Assembly (NCBI GenBank): GCA_006228005.1
Contig: VDHG01000025.1
Span: forward strand, 1 to 46,182
Origin: Testudinibacter crocodili
Lineage (GTDB): Bacteria; Pseudomonadota; Gammaproteobacteria; Enterobacterales; Pasteurellaceae
DNA: 46,182 nucleotides
Direction: 5' to 3'
The notes beneath the pieces are model-generated. The model was not told where the DNA came from. It worked only from the letters and a program-made list of their open reading frames with translations, and did no database searches. A program made the position numbers and the translations under genes. Below are positions 33,706-43,914 of this stretch, in pieces. Position 1 is the stretch's first letter, and every line of letters starts with the position of its first letter.

Positions 33706-35019
33706 ATGAGCCAGTTTAGCCAAAAAATGATCCGTTACATGGATAAATACGTCACCCCGACCGCACTTAAGTTAGAAAAACAGCCGCACATTTCCGCTAT
33801 CCGTGATGGCTTTATCGTGGTTTTGCCGTTCTTGATTGTCGGCAGTTTTATCATGATTTTACTGATTCCGCCTTTTGATCAAAATACCACCAATAGTTTC
33901 GGCATCGCTTGGTGGCGTTTTGCCACTTGGGCAAGCGATTACGGCTGGGCATTTTTCCAAATGTCGTTTAATGCGATTTCGTTATTTACCTCCGCCAGTA
34001 TAGCCTATAACCTCGCCAAGGCTTATAAACGGGAGCCGCTACCGGCAGCGTTTTTATCGGTGATGACGTTTTTACTGATCGCCGCACCGGTGAAAGACGG
34101 CGCAATGGACATCAAGTTTTTCGGTGGTATCGGACTGTTTTCTGCGATTTTCGTTGCAATTTACACCGTAGAAGCCACCCGTTTACTAGAATATTTGAAT
34201 ATCCGCATCCGTCTGCCGAAAGAAGTGCCAAGTGCGGTCGCCGAATCGCTGAATATCGTGATTCCGATTTTAGCCATGCTGCTCACCATTTTCCCGTTTT
34301 CGATTTATGTTGAACATGCGATGGGAGTCACTATTCCGCAGTTAATCATGGATTATATGGCGCCGTTGATCAAAGTCAGCGATTCGCTTGGGGCGATTAT
34401 GTTGTTTGTATTTGCTACCCACTTACTGTGGTTCTTGGGCATTAACGGCTCCCTCGTATTAATGCAGCTTTGGACCCCGTTCTTACTGCAAAATATGGCG
34501 GCCAATTTGGCGGCGTTACAAGCGGGCGAGCCACTTCCTTTTATTGTTACCAACTCCTTTTGGGATTTTTATATCGTACACGGCGCTTCCGGCGGGGTGA
34601 TTGCGCTGGCATTTTTACTGGTTCGCAGCCGCTCGGTGCATTTACGTTCAATCGGCAAAATCGGGCTGGTACCGTCTTTCTTCTCTATCGGCGAACCGAT
34701 TGTTTACGGCGTACCGATGGTGGTCAATCCGCTCTTCTTTATCCCGTTAATTTTTGCACCGATGGCAAATGCAATAATCGCCTATTTGATCTTAGATTTT
34801 GACTTGATTCACCGGGTCTATCTGATGGCACCGTGGACAACACCGGCACCGATCGGCGCTTATTTAGTCTCCGGCGGCGATATTTGGGCACCAGTTTTAA
34901 GTATCGGATTGATTATTCTGGATATTTTTATCTATTATCCATTCTTTAAAGCCTATGAGCGCCAGTGTGTTAAACGTGAGCAGGAAAAAGATCGCGAGTT
35001 AGCCGTGCAACAAGCCTAA
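33706..35019 (+). CDS. PTS lactose/cellobiose-family EIIC permease
   Basis: A 437-residue inner-membrane EIIC of the lactose/N,N'-diacetylchitobiose/cellobiose family (CelB-like) with about ten hydrophobic segments. Landmarks are HISAIRDGFIVVLPFLIVGSF, LLWFLGINGS, and the substrate-site stretch FFSIGEPIVYGVPMVVNPLF. I chose the ATG at 33706, five bases after AGGAGGGG, over a GTG at 33703. No EIIA or EIIB of this family lies in the window, so partner subunits must be encoded elsewhere. Pairing with a cytoplasmic fucosidase suggests import of a fucosyl-disaccharide. Confidence 0.9.
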   Translation: MSQFSQKMIRYMDKYVTPTALKLEKQPHISAIRDGFIVVLPFLIVGSFIMILLIPPFDQNTTNSFGIAWWRFATWASDYGWAFFQMSFNAISLFTSASIAYNLAKAYKREPLPAAFLSVMTFLLIAAPVKDGAMDIKFFGGIGLFSAIFVAIYTVEATRLLEYLNIRIRLPKEVPSAVAESLNIVIPILAMLLTIFPFSIYVEHAMGVTIPQLIMDYMAPLIKVSDSLGAIMLFVFATHLLWFLGINGSLVLMQLWTPFLLQNMAANLAALQAGEPLPFIVTNSFWDFYIVHGASGGVIALAFLLVRSRSVHLRSIGKIGLVPSFFSIGEPIVYGVPMVVNPLFFIPLIFAPMANAIIAYLILDFDLIHRVYLMAPWTTPAPIGAYLVSGGDIWAPVLSIGLIILDIFIYYPFFKAYERQCVKREQEKDRELAVQQA

Positions 35020-35049
35020 CTACACTTCTTTATCTGCTCTCAAACAAGA

Positions 35050-35071
35050 AGCCGCTTAAAACTAAGCGGCT
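35050..35071. terminator. Bidirectional hairpin between EIIC and aldo/keto reductase genes
   Basis: AGCCGCTTA (35050-35058) and TAAGCGGCT (35063-35071) form a perfect 9-bp stem with a 4-nt loop between convergent genes. On the minus strand it is followed by TCTTGTTTG. The stem core recurs in other terminators of the window. Confidence 0.75.
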
Positions 35072-35078
35072 AAAATCC

Positions 35079-35966
35079 CTAAGGAATATCATGCCCTTGT
35101 GCGGCTTTGTAAACTTCAATCCAGTCCTGTTCGCTGAATTGAATCGAGAGCGCATCGACCGCTCTTTGAATTCGGCGCAGTTCGCCGGAGCCGATCACTG
35201 GGGTGATTTTTGCCGGGTGACTGAGCAGCCAGGCATAAGCGAGGGTGTCGAGGTGGGTTTCGTTAAAGCGCTGTCCGATGTCGAGTAAGGCTTTGCGTAC
35301 CCGCACGCCGGCAGGATTGTCTTTGTTAAATAGTTCGCCGCCAGCCAGTGGCGACCATGCCATTGGGCGAATCCGTTTTTCCATTAAATAATCGAGCGTG
35401 CCGTCGTCAAACGGGGCTAAATGCAACGGCGATATTTCAATCTGGTTGGTCAGTAGCGGCTGGTCGAGGTAGGATTGTAGCATGCTGAACTTCGACGGGG
35501 TGTAGTTGGATACGCCGAAATACCGCACTTTGCCGCTACTGTGCAGATGTTCGAAGGCTTTGGCGACCTGTTCCGGATCAACGCAAGGCGACAGGCGATG
35601 AATCAAAAGCACATCGAGATAGTCGCACTGCATTTTGGCGATCGAGCGCTCCGCCGAAGCAACGATGTGTTCGTAGCTGTTATCGTAGTAATGGCTGTCA
35701 ATGGTCGGAAATTCCTGACTTGGGAACAAGATACCGCACTTGGTGATCAGTGTGATCTCGTGGCGCAAAGATGGTTTTAATTTCAGCGCTTGACCGAACG
35801 CTTCCTCGTTGGTAAACGAGCCATAGCAGGCGGCGTGGTCAAAAGTGCGGATCCCCAGCTCGATAACCTGCTCGGTTAATTGCAACAGTTGCTGTGGCGT
35901 TAAATTCCACTGTTTTAAGCGCCAATAACCATGAACAAGACGATCTAATTGAAATGCTGTTTTCAT
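35079..35966 (-). CDS. Aldo/keto reductase (YdhF-like)
   Basis: A 295-residue NADPH-dependent reductase of the aldo/keto reductase superfamily, close to the YdhF type. The catalytic tetrad is visible as Asp43 and Tyr48 (FDHAACYG), Lys76 (LITKCG) and His123 (LLIHR); the cofactor end is PVIGSGELRRIQRAVDA. A strong AAGGGG site precedes the ATG. It is convergent with the fucosidase/EIIC operon, so not co-transcribed. It could reduce L-lactaldehyde from fucose breakdown, which is speculation based on proximity. Confidence 0.88.
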   Translation of the reverse strand: MKTAFQLDRLVHGYWRLKQWNLTPQQLLQLTEQVIELGIRTFDHAACYGSFTNEEAFGQALKLKPSLRHEITLITKCGILFPSQEFPTIDSHYYDNSYEHIVASAERSIAKMQCDYLDVLLIHRLSPCVDPEQVAKAFEHLHSSGKVRYFGVSNYTPSKFSMLQSYLDQPLLTNQIEISPLHLAPFDDGTLDYLMEKRIRPMAWSPLAGGELFNKDNPAGVRVRKALLDIGQRFNETHLDTLAYAWLLSHPAKITPVIGSGELRRIQRAVDALSIQFSEQDWIEVYKAAQGHDIP

Positions 35967-36065
35967 TCTTTACCCCTTGGTATCACAAATAGAAATATTG
36001 TCAGGAAGCCCTGGAAATCATAACGCAAAGTGCGGTTTGACTACAGCAAGATTACGATTATTTTA

Positions 36066-37907
36066 TCATTCTTGTCGGCTGTTGTTCAGATTGGTTTGGT
36101 GCTCTTTAATCAACGCCATAAACGGTTGCGCAAAGCGATCTAATTTGCGTAGCCCTACCCCGTTGATTTGTAACATTTCATTATTGGAGGTCGGCATCAG
36201 CTGCGCCATTTCCTGCAGGGTGGCGTCGTTAAACACGATATACGGCGGAATGCTCTCTTTGTCGGCAATCTGCTTGCGCAGAAAACGCAGGCGAGCAAAC
36301 AGGTCTTTATCATAATCTTTTAAGCTGGAACTTTGACTGCGCTGAATCACCGACATTGATAAACGTGGCGTTGCCAGTGAAAGTGCGGTTTCGCCGCGTA
36401 AAATCGGACGGGCGGCTTCGGTCAGGCGCAGTGCGGAAAATTGCATGATATTTTGTTCGATATAGCCCAAATGGATCAACTGGCGGATCACATTCATCCA
36501 ATACTCTTGGCTCTGTTCTTTGCCGATGGCAAACACCGACAGTTTGTCATGCCCATATTCTTTAATTCGCTGATTCTGCAAACCGCGCAAGATTGCCACC
36601 ACATAATGTGTGCCGAAATTTTGCCCGATCCGATAAATCACCGACATCACTTTTTGTGCGTCCAGCAAGCCGTCGTAAGATTTGGGCGGATCGAGGCAGA
36701 CATCGCAGTTTTTACACGGCGTGCTACGGTGTTCGCCGAAATAGTTCAGCAACACCAAACGGCGGCAAATTTGCGATTCAGCAAAGGCGCCCATCGCCTG
36801 CAATTTATGTTGTTCAATTTGGCGCTGCGGACTTTCCGGTTTTTCCAATAATATTTTATTCAACCAAGCATAATCCGACGGATCATACAGCAGTACCGCT
36901 TCTGCCGGCAGATCGTCACGCCCGGCACGCCCGGTTTCTTGGTAATAGGCTTCAATGCTGCGCGGCAAATCAAAGTGCAGCACAAAGCGCACATTGGATT
37001 TGTTGATGCCCATGCCAAACGCCACCGTCGCCACCACCACTTGAATATTATCGCGCTGAAACGCCAATTGCGTGGCTTCACGCTGCTCAATCGTCATGCC
37101 GGCGTGGTAAGGCGCACAGCTGACCTTGCGCCGTTGCAGGCTTTCACACAGCTGCTCGGTCTTTTTGCGGCTGTTGCAATATACAATACCGCTCTTGCCC
37201 TTTTGCGCCAGCACAAAACGGCACATTTGCTCTACGCCTTTATATTTTTCAACCAAGGTGTAGCGGATATTCGCGCGATCAAAACTGCCAATATAGTGAT
37301 AGGGTTGGCTTAGATCGAGGTGTTGTAGAATATCCTTACGCGTGGCACTGTCGGCGGTAGCGGTTAGTGCCATCACCGGCACATTGAGGAAACTCTTTTT
37401 CAAGCCGCCAAGTGCGGTATATTCCGGACGGAAATCGTGTCCCCACTGTGAGATACAGTGCGCTTCATCAATCGCAATAAAACTAACCCGACACTGGCAG
37501 ATAAACTGAAAAAATGTGGTGGTCATCACCTTTTCCGGTGAGATGTAAAGCAGTTTTAGTTCGCCGTTAATCGCTTTGTTTTGTACTTGTTGCTGTTCGG
37601 CAAACGATTGGGTCGAGTTCAGATAAGCGGCTTCAACCCCGTTACTCAACAGTTGATCGACCTGATCTTTCATCAGCGAAATCAACGGCGAAATCACTAA
37701 CGTCAAACCGTCAAAACACAGCGCCGGCACTTGATAACACAGCGATTTGCCGCTACCGGTCGCCATCACCACCAAGCTGTCTTGCCCGCTCAACGCCGCT
37801 TCAATAACTTGCTGCTGCCCTTGACGAAAGGCATGATAACCAAACACTTGCTGTAACACAGCAAGTGCGGTTTGCAGGGTCGGGGTATTGGATGATTCAG
37901 CAGACAT
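36066..37907 (-). CDS. recQ: ATP-dependent DNA helicase RecQ
   Basis: A 613-residue 3'-5' helicase of the RecQ family acting in recombination and fork repair. Order of parts: Walker [15 protein letters not shown] near residue 47, [17 protein letters not shown] motif [10 protein letters not shown] motif [19 protein letters not shown] and [11 protein letters not shown] motifs V-VI, the zinc-binding cysteines ([12 protein letters not shown] then CKNCDVC), the RQC winged helix, and a C-terminal HRDC domain. The start overlaps the cyaY stop by one base (TAATG), so the two are translationally coupled. Confidence 0.98.
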   Translation of the reverse strand: MSAESSNTPTLQTALAVLQQVFGYHAFRQGQQQVIEAALSGQDSLVVMATGSGKSLCYQVPALCFDGLTLVISPLISLMKDQVDQLLSNGVEAAYLNSTQSFAEQQQVQNKAINGELKLLYISPEKVMTTTFFQFICQCRVSFIAIDEAHCISQWGHDFRPEYTALGGLKKSFLNVPVMALTATADSATRKDILQHLDLSQPYHYIGSFDRANIRYTLVEKYKGVEQMCRFVLAQKGKSGIVYCNSRKKTEQLCESLQRRKVSCAPYHAGMTIEQREATQLAFQRDNIQVVVATVAFGMGINKSNVRFVLHFDLPRSIEAYYQETGRAGRDDLPAEAVLLYDPSDYAWLNKILLEKPESPQRQIEQHKLQAMGAFAESQICRRLVLLNYFGEHRSTPCKNCDVCLDPPKSYDGLLDAQKVMSVIYRIGQNFGTHYVVAILRGLQNQRIKEYGHDKLSVFAIGKEQSQEYWMNVIRQLIHLGYIEQNIMQFSALRLTEAARPILRGETALSLATPRLSMSVIQRSQSSSLKDYDKDLFARLRFLRKQIADKESIPPYIVFNDATLQEMAQLMPTSNNEMLQINGVGLRKLDRFAQPFMALIKEHQTNLNNSRQE

Positions 37908-38218
37908 TAAGCCACTGTCACCGTTTCACCGTAATATACGCTGAGCGCTTCGCTCAATAACGGAAAAAATGCTTGCTGATCAGCGGTCAGCCACTGCCCG
38001 TCACGAAATTTAAAATGATAGCCGCCTAGTTTGCTGGCAAGCCATAGCTCGAGTAACGGTTCTTGCTTATTGATCACAATCTGCTGCCCGTTTTCAAAGG
38101 TAATCGAAAACACTGAGCCGTGGCTGTCGCAATCAACGTCAACGCCTTGCTCGTCAAGTTGTTCTTCAATGTAAGACCAGGTTTGTTCAACCTGTTGATG
38201 AAATTCTGCTACGTTCAT
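37907..38218 (-). CDS. cyaY: Iron-sulfur cluster assembly protein CyaY (frataxin)
   Basis: A 103-residue bacterial frataxin that binds iron and regulates IscS-dependent cluster assembly. The N-terminal helix has acidic residues ([21 protein letters not shown]) and the sheet contains [27 protein letters not shown] and [14 protein letters not shown]. Length is typical (E. coli CyaY has 106). It is divergent from lptM-lysA and coupled to recQ downstream, the same neighbourhood (cyaY/lptM/lysA-type) seen in other gammaproteobacteria. Confidence 0.96.
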   Translation of the reverse strand: MNVAEFHQQVEQTWSYIEEQLDEQGVDVDCDSHGSVFSITFENGQQIVINKQEPLLELWLASKLGGYHFKFRDGQWLTADQQAFFPLLSEALSVYYGETVTVA

Positions 38219-38259
38219 AAAATATCGGTTCTTTACTGAATCAGTGGTGATAAATTATA

Positions 38260-38294
38260 GTGGCTTTAACACAATTGTGATAGCACAAAGCCAC
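38260..38294. promoter_or_regulatory. Dyad in the cyaY/lptM divergent region
   Basis: GTGGCTTT (38260-38267) pairs with AAAGCCAC (38287-38294), enclosing the perfect palindrome CACAATTGTG (38270-38279). It sits between divergent genes and may be an operator; the binding protein is unknown. Confidence 0.45.
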
Positions 38295-38352
38295 AATTAA
38301 TGGTAAAAATAGCCGTTATCAATAGAATTGAAAAAGATGAGAGGGAATCAGA

Positions 38353-38478
38353 ATGAAAAAATGCTGGCGCTATCTGTTAGCGGCTTCAATGTTGTTAGTC
38401 ATCACCGCGTGTGGCGTGAAAGGTCCGCTCTATTTTCCGCAAGAAACGCAACCGACCACCGACTCAACCTCAGAATAG
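38353..38478 (+). CDS. lptM: LPS assembly lipoprotein LptM (YifL)
   Basis: A 41-residue lipoprotein. The signal peptide MKKCWRYLLAASMLLV ends in the lipobox ITAC with the lipidated Cys20, followed by the family motif GVKGPLYFP. LptM helps mature the LptD/LptE outer-membrane complex. The gene lies 18 bp before lysA on the same strand, the conserved lptM-lysA order. A GAGGGAATC site precedes the ATG. Confidence 0.92.
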   Translation: MKKCWRYLLAASMLLVITACGVKGPLYFPQETQPTTDSTSE

Positions 38479-38496
38479 AATATTTCGGATAACCGC

Positions 38497-39759
38497 ATGG
38501 ACTTTTTTCAATATCAACAAAACCGCCTTATGGCGGAAAACATCGCAGTCAGTGACATTGCTGCACAGTTCGGCACACCGCTGTACATCTATTCCCGTGC
38601 TACTTTGGAACGCCACTGGCACGCTTTTGATAACGCTTTCGGCGATCACCCGCATTTAATCTGCTATGCCGTAAAATCCAATTCAAATATTGCGGTGTTG
38701 AATGTTATGGCAAAACTCGGTTCGGGATTTGATATTGTGTCACAAGGGGAGTTGGAACGGGTGCTGGCAGCAGGCGGTGACGCCGCCAAAATCGTATTTT
38801 CCGGCGTAGCAAAAACGGAACAAGAGATCGCCAGAGCGCTGGAAGTCGGCATTCGCTGTTTCAATGTTGAATCCATTTCCGAATTGAAACGAATTAACCA
38901 TGTTGCAGGGAAAATGGGCAAAATTGCCCCGATTTCGCTACGGGTCAACCCGGATGTCGATGCCAAAACCCACCCTTATATCTCCACCGGTTTAAAAGAA
39001 AACAAATTTGGTGTCAGCGTTGATCAAGCCAGAGCAGTTTACCGTTTGGCACAATCATTGCCTCACATTAACATCAGTGGTATGGACTGCCACATCGGTT
39101 CGCAATTAACTGAATTACAACCGTTTTTGGATGCAACAGATCGTTTATTAGTGCTAATGCAACAACTTAACGAAGATGGCATCGAACTACGCCACCTTGA
39201 TCTGGGCGGTGGCTTGGGCGTGCCGTATCACGGCGAACAACCGCCACATCCGAGTGAATACACCACCGCACTTTTAGCCAAATTAAGCGCCTATCCGCAA
39301 CTGGAAATTATCCTTGAGCCGGGACGTGCGATCACTGCCAACGCTGGGATTTTAGTCAGCAAAGTCGAATATCTGAAAAGCAATGAATCACGCAATTTTG
39401 CGATTGTCGATGCCGGAATGAACGATATGATCCGCCCTGCGCTGTATCAAGCCTATATGGAAATTATCGAAGTTGACCGCACTTTAGCGCAAACCGAACA
39501 ACGCCAAAGTGCGGTTTACGACATCGTCGGTCCAATTTGCGAAACTTCCGATTTTCTCGGCAAGCAGCGCCAGCTGACAATCGCCGAAGGCGATTTAATC
39601 GCACAACGCTCCGCCGGTGCTTACGGTGCCAGTATGTCTTCCAACTACAACTCCCGCCCACGCACCGCCGAAGTGATGGTCGATGGCGACCAGGCTCATT
39701 TGATCAAACGTCGTGAAAGTTATGCAGATTTATGGCGCGATGAAAAATTGTTGCCTTAA
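38497..39759 (+). CDS. lysA: Diaminopimelate decarboxylase
   Basis: A 420-residue PLP enzyme of fold type III that makes L-lysine from meso-diaminopimelate. The PLP lysine is Lys60 in CYAVKSNSN; other signatures are HIGSQ, LDLGGGLGVPY, EPGRAI, and GPICETSDFLG with the active-site Cys from the partner subunit. Length is standard. Two uptake signals lie inside. It is the last gene of a short lptM-lysA unit. Confidence 0.98.
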   Translation: MDFFQYQQNRLMAENIAVSDIAAQFGTPLYIYSRATLERHWHAFDNAFGDHPHLICYAVKSNSNIAVLNVMAKLGSGFDIVSQGELERVLAAGGDAAKIVFSGVAKTEQEIARALEVGIRCFNVESISELKRINHVAGKMGKIAPISLRVNPDVDAKTHPYISTGLKENKFGVSVDQARAVYRLAQSLPHINISGMDCHIGSQLTELQPFLDATDRLLVLMQQLNEDGIELRHLDLGGGLGVPYHGEQPPHPSEYTTALLAKLSAYPQLEIILEPGRAITANAGILVSKVEYLKSNESRNFAIVDAGMNDMIRPALYQAYMEIIEVDRTLAQTEQRQSAVYDIVGPICETSDFLGKQRQLTIAEGDLIAQRSAGAYGASMSSNYNSRPRTAEVMVDGDQAHLIKRRESYADLWRDEKLLP

Positions 39760-39770
39760 TCGCTTGGTGA

Positions 39771-39799
39771 TAACGCCACTGATTCGTGCAGTGGCGTTA
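39771..39799 (+). terminator. lysA terminator
   Basis: TAACGCCACTG (39771-39781) and CAGTGGCGTTA (39789-39799) form a perfect 11-bp stem with a 7-nt loop directly after the lysA stop. The downstream sequence is AT-rich but lacks a clean T run. Confidence 0.65.
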
Positions 39800-39934
39800 A
39801 ATTAAGCCGCTAAATTTAAAAAATATTGCAAAAAATAGAGATAATTTTATTCGGTTTATTAAATCATAAAAACTATAATTAATTTTAAAAGCCCTTATAA
39901 TGTTTAGGTCCGTTTTCTTCCAGAGATAAATGAA

Positions 39935-40762
39935 ATGAATAAATCATTAGAACTTGAACAACTAGAAAGCCAAATTCGAGATCGCTATGACAATCTGAGT
40001 AAACGCTTGAAGCAAGTGGCTAAATACATTCTGGATAACTCAAATAGTATCGTATTCGACACCGTGGCGGTGATCGCCGAACGAGCAGACGTTCCGCCGT
40101 CCACCTTGATTCGCTTTGCCAATGCGTTTGGTTACAGCGGTTTTAACGAAATGAAACAGATATTTCGCGAAAACCTGATGGAAGAGACGGTTAATTACAG
40201 CGAAAGAGCGGTTTTGTTCGATAAAATTGATCCCGAAAACGCCACACAAGGAGCACCAAACGAGATCCTGAATGTGTTTGCTCAAGCGAATAATCAGGCG
40301 TTGTTACAATTGGTCAATCAAATCAGTCTTGAGCAGCTTGAAAGTGCGGTTGAGCTGCTGCATTCTGCCAACAATATTTTTATTATTGGGCTAAAACGTT
40401 CTTTCAGCGTCGCCAGTTATTTAAATTATGCGTTGCATCATCTGGATTGCCACTCGTATATTATCGACGGCTTGGGCGGCATGTTTGAAGAACAGTTGAA
40501 TCTGATTAAGCCGGGTGATGTGGTAGTCGCGATCAGCTTTTCGCCTTACGCTAAAGAAACCATTAATATTATGAATGCCGTCGCCAAAAGCGGCGTGAAA
40601 CAAATTGCCATCACCGACAGCCAAATCAGTCCGCTCGTCGGCTTCAGTGATGTGGCTTTCGTGGTCAAAGAAGCCCAAGTCAGCGGCTTCCGCTCACAAT
40701 GTGCCACCATGACCTTGGTGCAAACGCTGGCAATCTCACTGGCATTTAAACGCAAAGAGTAA
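39935..40762 (+). CDS. RpiR-family transcriptional regulator (candidate IolR)
   Basis: A 275-residue regulator with an N-terminal HTH_6 domain (DNLSKRLKQVAKYILDNS to VPPSTLIRFANAFGYSGFNEMK, about 19-73) and a C-terminal SIS sugar-phosphate-binding domain (NNIFIIGLKRSFSVASYLNYAL and KPGDVVVAISFSPYAKETI). RpiR proteins of this kind regulate inositol or hexosamine genes in other bacteria. Inositol genes begin 5 kb downstream, making an IolR role plausible; the melibiose genes have their own MelR. A -10-like TATAAT is at 39896-39901. Exact inducer unknown. Confidence 0.85.
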   Translation: MNKSLELEQLESQIRDRYDNLSKRLKQVAKYILDNSNSIVFDTVAVIAERADVPPSTLIRFANAFGYSGFNEMKQIFRENLMEETVNYSERAVLFDKIDPENATQGAPNEILNVFAQANNQALLQLVNQISLEQLESAVELLHSANNIFIIGLKRSFSVASYLNYALHHLDCHSYIIDGLGGMFEEQLNLIKPGDVVVAISFSPYAKETINIMNAVAKSGVKQIAITDSQISPLVGFSDVAFVVKEAQVSGFRSQCATMTLVQTLAISLAFKRKE

Positions 40763-40772
40763 AAGCGTTTTT

Positions 40773-40797
40773 CCGTGCACGATTTCATTGTGCACGG
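40773..40797 (+). other. Hairpin after the RpiR gene
   Basis: CCGTGCAC (40773-40780) and GTGCACGG (40790-40797) form a perfect 8-bp stem with a 9-nt loop, just after the stop. No T run follows; the real terminator is next. Confidence 0.5.
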
Positions 40798-40842
40798 TTG
40801 AGCATCGTTGAGTCTCTCTTAAACTGCTTTATCGACAGCCTG

Positions 40843-40873
40843 AAACCTGTAGTTTGTCGCTACAGGTTTTTTT
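40843..40873 (+). terminator. Rho-independent terminator of the RpiR gene
   Basis: AAACCTGTAG (40843-40852) pairs perfectly with CTACAGGTTT (40860-40869), 7-nt loop, running into seven T residues. It also separates this gene from the convergent melB. Confidence 0.9.
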
Positions 40874-40891
40874 ATGGTTTAAGATAACTGG

Positions 40892-42265
40892 TTAGTCGGT
40901 GACACGGTACTTATCCAGCAAGCGGATATTCACTTTAGCCAATAAATCGCCGTGTAATTTGTAATAACGGAAATAGACACATAATTTAATCACATAGAAC
41001 AAAATCGGTAAGGCGATCATAATCATTTCCATCCAAAAAATGGTTTCCGGGGTTTGGGCGACATTCGGCACATAATGAATCGCCGTCAGTAGCACCCCGA
41101 TCAAAAAAGCTGATACCGCAGAACCGGCTTTGACCACCATGGTTTGTACCGCATAGGCGATACTTTCGGAGCGGATACCCAGTTTATATTCACCGTAATC
41201 TACCGTATCTGCCACCATGATCACTTGCAATGTCCAAAATAGAGCGCTACCGATTTGCATAAAGACACCAGCAGTGATGATTAAAGCGATGTTGCCGTGA
41301 TCGACGATACCTGTGTATGCCAAAATGGCACAGCTTAAAATGGAGAAGATTGAAATACTCGCCCATAACGTTTTGCGTGAAAATAGTTTGGCTAAACGGG
41401 CGAACAATATGATGACGGCCAGATTGGCGATACCGGCATACGACATATAGTATGGAAATAATTCTTTATCGCCGACAACATAGGTAAAGTAGTACACCGC
41501 AAAGCCTGAGATAATATTACCTGCAATGTTATAGCAAAGCGCCATCACTAATAGACTGGAGAGTTGATCATTTCTAGGTATCAGAGAGACCAAGGTTTTC
41601 AACGGAATTTTCTTAGCCGTTTGGTTAGTGCCTTCAAGATTGTCCGAAGAGTATTTTTCGTGGACATTGGCAAGTGTGATAATAGTCGAAGCAATGAAGA
41701 AAGCGATGATGACAAGGGTAAACATGCGGAAACCATAGCCTTTGTCCTCTCCACCGACATAATCGACAAACGGCATACATATTCCAGCGGTGACGAAGCC
41801 GGCCAGGCTGGCAAAGAAGCGGGGGTAAGGCACGAGTTCTTCACGTTCGCGCTGCTCCAGCGTTAAGGTCGGGGTTAATGACCAAAACGGAATATCCATG
41901 AGGGTATAAGTCATGCCCCAAAGAATATAAGTGACTGCAATATAAACAAGTTGTGCCGTGCCACTAAAGAAGTCCGCACAAAACAGAGAAAACAGTGCTA
42001 TAGAATTGACAATGGTGCCGATTAAAATCCAAGGTTTGAATTTTCCCCAACGGGAGCGGGTGCTATTAACAATCCAACCCATAATCGGGTCATTTAATGC
42101 ATCCCACACCCGTGCCACCATAAAGATGGTGCCGACAATTGCCGCACTGACACCCAGCACATCGGTGTAGTAATACATCAGGTACATATACACAATGCCG
42201 ATAGCAAAATCTTTACCGTAGGCACCGAGTCCGAAGCTGATTTTGGTTTTCATTGATAAGCTCAT
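40892..42265 (-). CDS. melB: Melibiose carrier MelB (sugar:cation symporter)
   Basis: A 457-residue inner-membrane symporter of the GPH family with twelve hydrophobic segments. Features matching MelB are [28 protein letters not shown] with the cation-site aspartate, [26 protein letters not shown] and [23 protein letters not shown]. It imports melibiose and related alpha-galactosides with Na+ or H+. It follows melA by about 60 bp with a GGATG site before the ATG. The weak dyad TGCCG/CGGCA lies in the gap. Confidence 0.93.
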   Translation of the reverse strand: MSLSMKTKISFGLGAYGKDFAIGIVYMYLMYYYTDVLGVSAAIVGTIFMVARVWDALNDPIMGWIVNSTRSRWGKFKPWILIGTIVNSIALFSLFCADFFSGTAQLVYIAVTYILWGMTYTLMDIPFWSLTPTLTLEQREREELVPYPRFFASLAGFVTAGICMPFVDYVGGEDKGYGFRMFTLVIIAFFIASTIITLANVHEKYSSDNLEGTNQTAKKIPLKTLVSLIPRNDQLSSLLVMALCYNIAGNIISGFAVYYFTYVVGDKELFPYYMSYAGIANLAVIILFARLAKLFSRKTLWASISIFSILSCAILAYTGIVDHGNIALIITAGVFMQIGSALFWTLQVIMVADTVDYGEYKLGIRSESIAYAVQTMVVKAGSAVSAFLIGVLLTAIHYVPNVAQTPETIFWMEMIMIALPILFYVIKLCVYFRYYKLHGDLLAKVNIRLLDKYRVTD

Positions 42266-42328
42266 AACACATCCTTTTATTTTGACGAAATGCCGAGCAT
42301 CCCGGCACTTCCGATTAATGTCAGGTGA

Positions 42329-43681
42329 TTAACGATAGATCCATTGCGGCATCCAGTCTTTATGCGCCAGCAATAACTCATCAACCAAACTGTAAATCTC
42401 ATCCAACCCTAATGCGGCGGCGGTGTGCGGATCGAGCATGGCTGCGTGATAAATACGATCACGATTTTCGGTCAGGATAGCTTCAGTGGTGAGCCGCTGT
42501 ACATTGATGTTGGTTTGCATTAGTGCGGCTAAATGGTTCGGTAATAAACCAACTTTAGTGGGTTGGATACCGTTGGCATCGACCAAGCAAGCCACTTCAA
42601 CACAACAACCTTGCGGCAAATTATCAATCAGTGTGGTATTTTGCACATTGCCGTAAATCACACTCGGCGCGCCGGTCCAGATAGAATTAATAATCGTGCT
42701 GGCATATTCACGCGATTCCGGCATTTGAATGCTGTCAGCTTGTTTGTATTTTTCCAGATCGCTTTTCCAAGCGGCGATTTGTTCAACGCAACGTTTCGGG
42801 TATTCGTCTAACGGCACTTGGTAGCGCGCGATTAAGTCAGGACGGTTAGGCTTAATGAAATATGGCGTGTATTCGGCAAAGTGCTCAGAGGATTCAGTGA
42901 CGAAATAACCTAATTTTTTCAGCATTTCGTAGCGGACAAGATTATTACAGCGAGGATTATCATCCATACGCGGTTTTGGTGCCTGTCCTGTTGCAAACGC
43001 CTTTAACAGATCAGGATAAATACTGACATAACTGCCGTCCGCTAAGCGTTTTTCCAGATTTAAGTAAAATGCCATATGATTGATCCCGGCGCAGGTGTAG
43101 CGCAAATCGTCCGGGCTCAGCTCCAAATCATGCGCCAATTCTTCAGCAGTTCCCTGCACCGAATGGCAAAGCCCGACCTGTTTGATATGCGGATATTTTT
43201 CATACATTGCCCAAGTATTCATCGCCATCGGGTTGACATAGTTCAGCATGGTGGCATTTGGGCACACTTCAGTCATATCTTCACAGATTTGCCATAAGTG
43301 CGGTATGGTGCGCAGCGCCCGCATGATACCTCCAACGCCGAGCGTATCGGCAATAGTCTGTTCTAAGCCGTATTTCTTACAAATTTCAAAATCGGTGACG
43401 GTACAAGGCTCATAGCCGCCAATTTGAAATGCCACTACCACAAAATCCGCATCACGCAGCGCTTCTTTTTGATTGGCATAGCATTCGATACTGCCATTTG
43501 CTCTGGCGGATCGCATCAATTTATCGATCACAAACTGTGATTCCTGCAAACGTGTTTGGTCGATATCCATCAGTGCGATTTTCGCCTGTTTCAATGCCGG
43601 TTTATGGAAAATATCACTCAGAATATTTTTCACAAAAATGGTTGAGCCGGCGCCGATAAAGGTAATTTTAGGTGCATTCAT
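42329..43681 (-). CDS. melA: Alpha-galactosidase MelA, GH4
   Basis: A 450-residue family GH4 hydrolase that needs NAD and Mn. The Rossmann start is ITFIGAGSTIFVKNILSDIF; catalytic and metal-binding parts are TLGVGGIMRALRTIP, MLNYVNPMAMNTWA and GLCHSVQGT (Cys and His metal ligands), then AGINHMAFYL. Length equals E. coli MelA (about 450). It cleaves melibiose in the cytoplasm to galactose and glucose. It is the first gene of melAB and diverges from melR. Confidence 0.96.
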   Translation of the reverse strand: MNAPKITFIGAGSTIFVKNILSDIFHKPALKQAKIALMDIDQTRLQESQFVIDKLMRSARANGSIECYANQKEALRDADFVVVAFQIGGYEPCTVTDFEICKKYGLEQTIADTLGVGGIMRALRTIPHLWQICEDMTEVCPNATMLNYVNPMAMNTWAMYEKYPHIKQVGLCHSVQGTAEELAHDLELSPDDLRYTCAGINHMAFYLNLEKRLADGSYVSIYPDLLKAFATGQAPKPRMDDNPRCNNLVRYEMLKKLGYFVTESSEHFAEYTPYFIKPNRPDLIARYQVPLDEYPKRCVEQIAAWKSDLEKYKQADSIQMPESREYASTIINSIWTGAPSVIYGNVQNTTLIDNLPQGCCVEVACLVDANGIQPTKVGLLPNHLAALMQTNINVQRLTTEAILTENRDRIYHAAMLDPHTAAALGLDEIYSLVDELLLAHKDWMPQWIYR

Positions 43682-43914
43682 ATAGATTTACTCCTTTAGT
43701 GGTGAGTTGTCATTTGAATTCTATCTTCATCATGACATTACTGATTTAAAGAAGTCGCTTCGAATTATCGGATAAAATTCCTAAAAGCTCATTTTTATGG
43801 ATCATCACGACATAATCTGAAGTTTCAGGATTATTTAGTGGAAAAATACTATTTTGCATATGATAAAAATGTTAGCCTTAATCGCAATAAAGAGAGATTT
43901 TGGCGTGATAACCA
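43682..43914. promoter_or_regulatory. melA/melR divergent control region
   Basis: This 233-bp region must hold both promoters and MelR sites. Visible structure is limited to the short dyad CTGAA-GT-TTCAG (43817-43828) and TTATG/CATAA arms flanking about 11 bp just before it (near 43796-43816). I see no clear CRP site. Confidence 0.4.
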
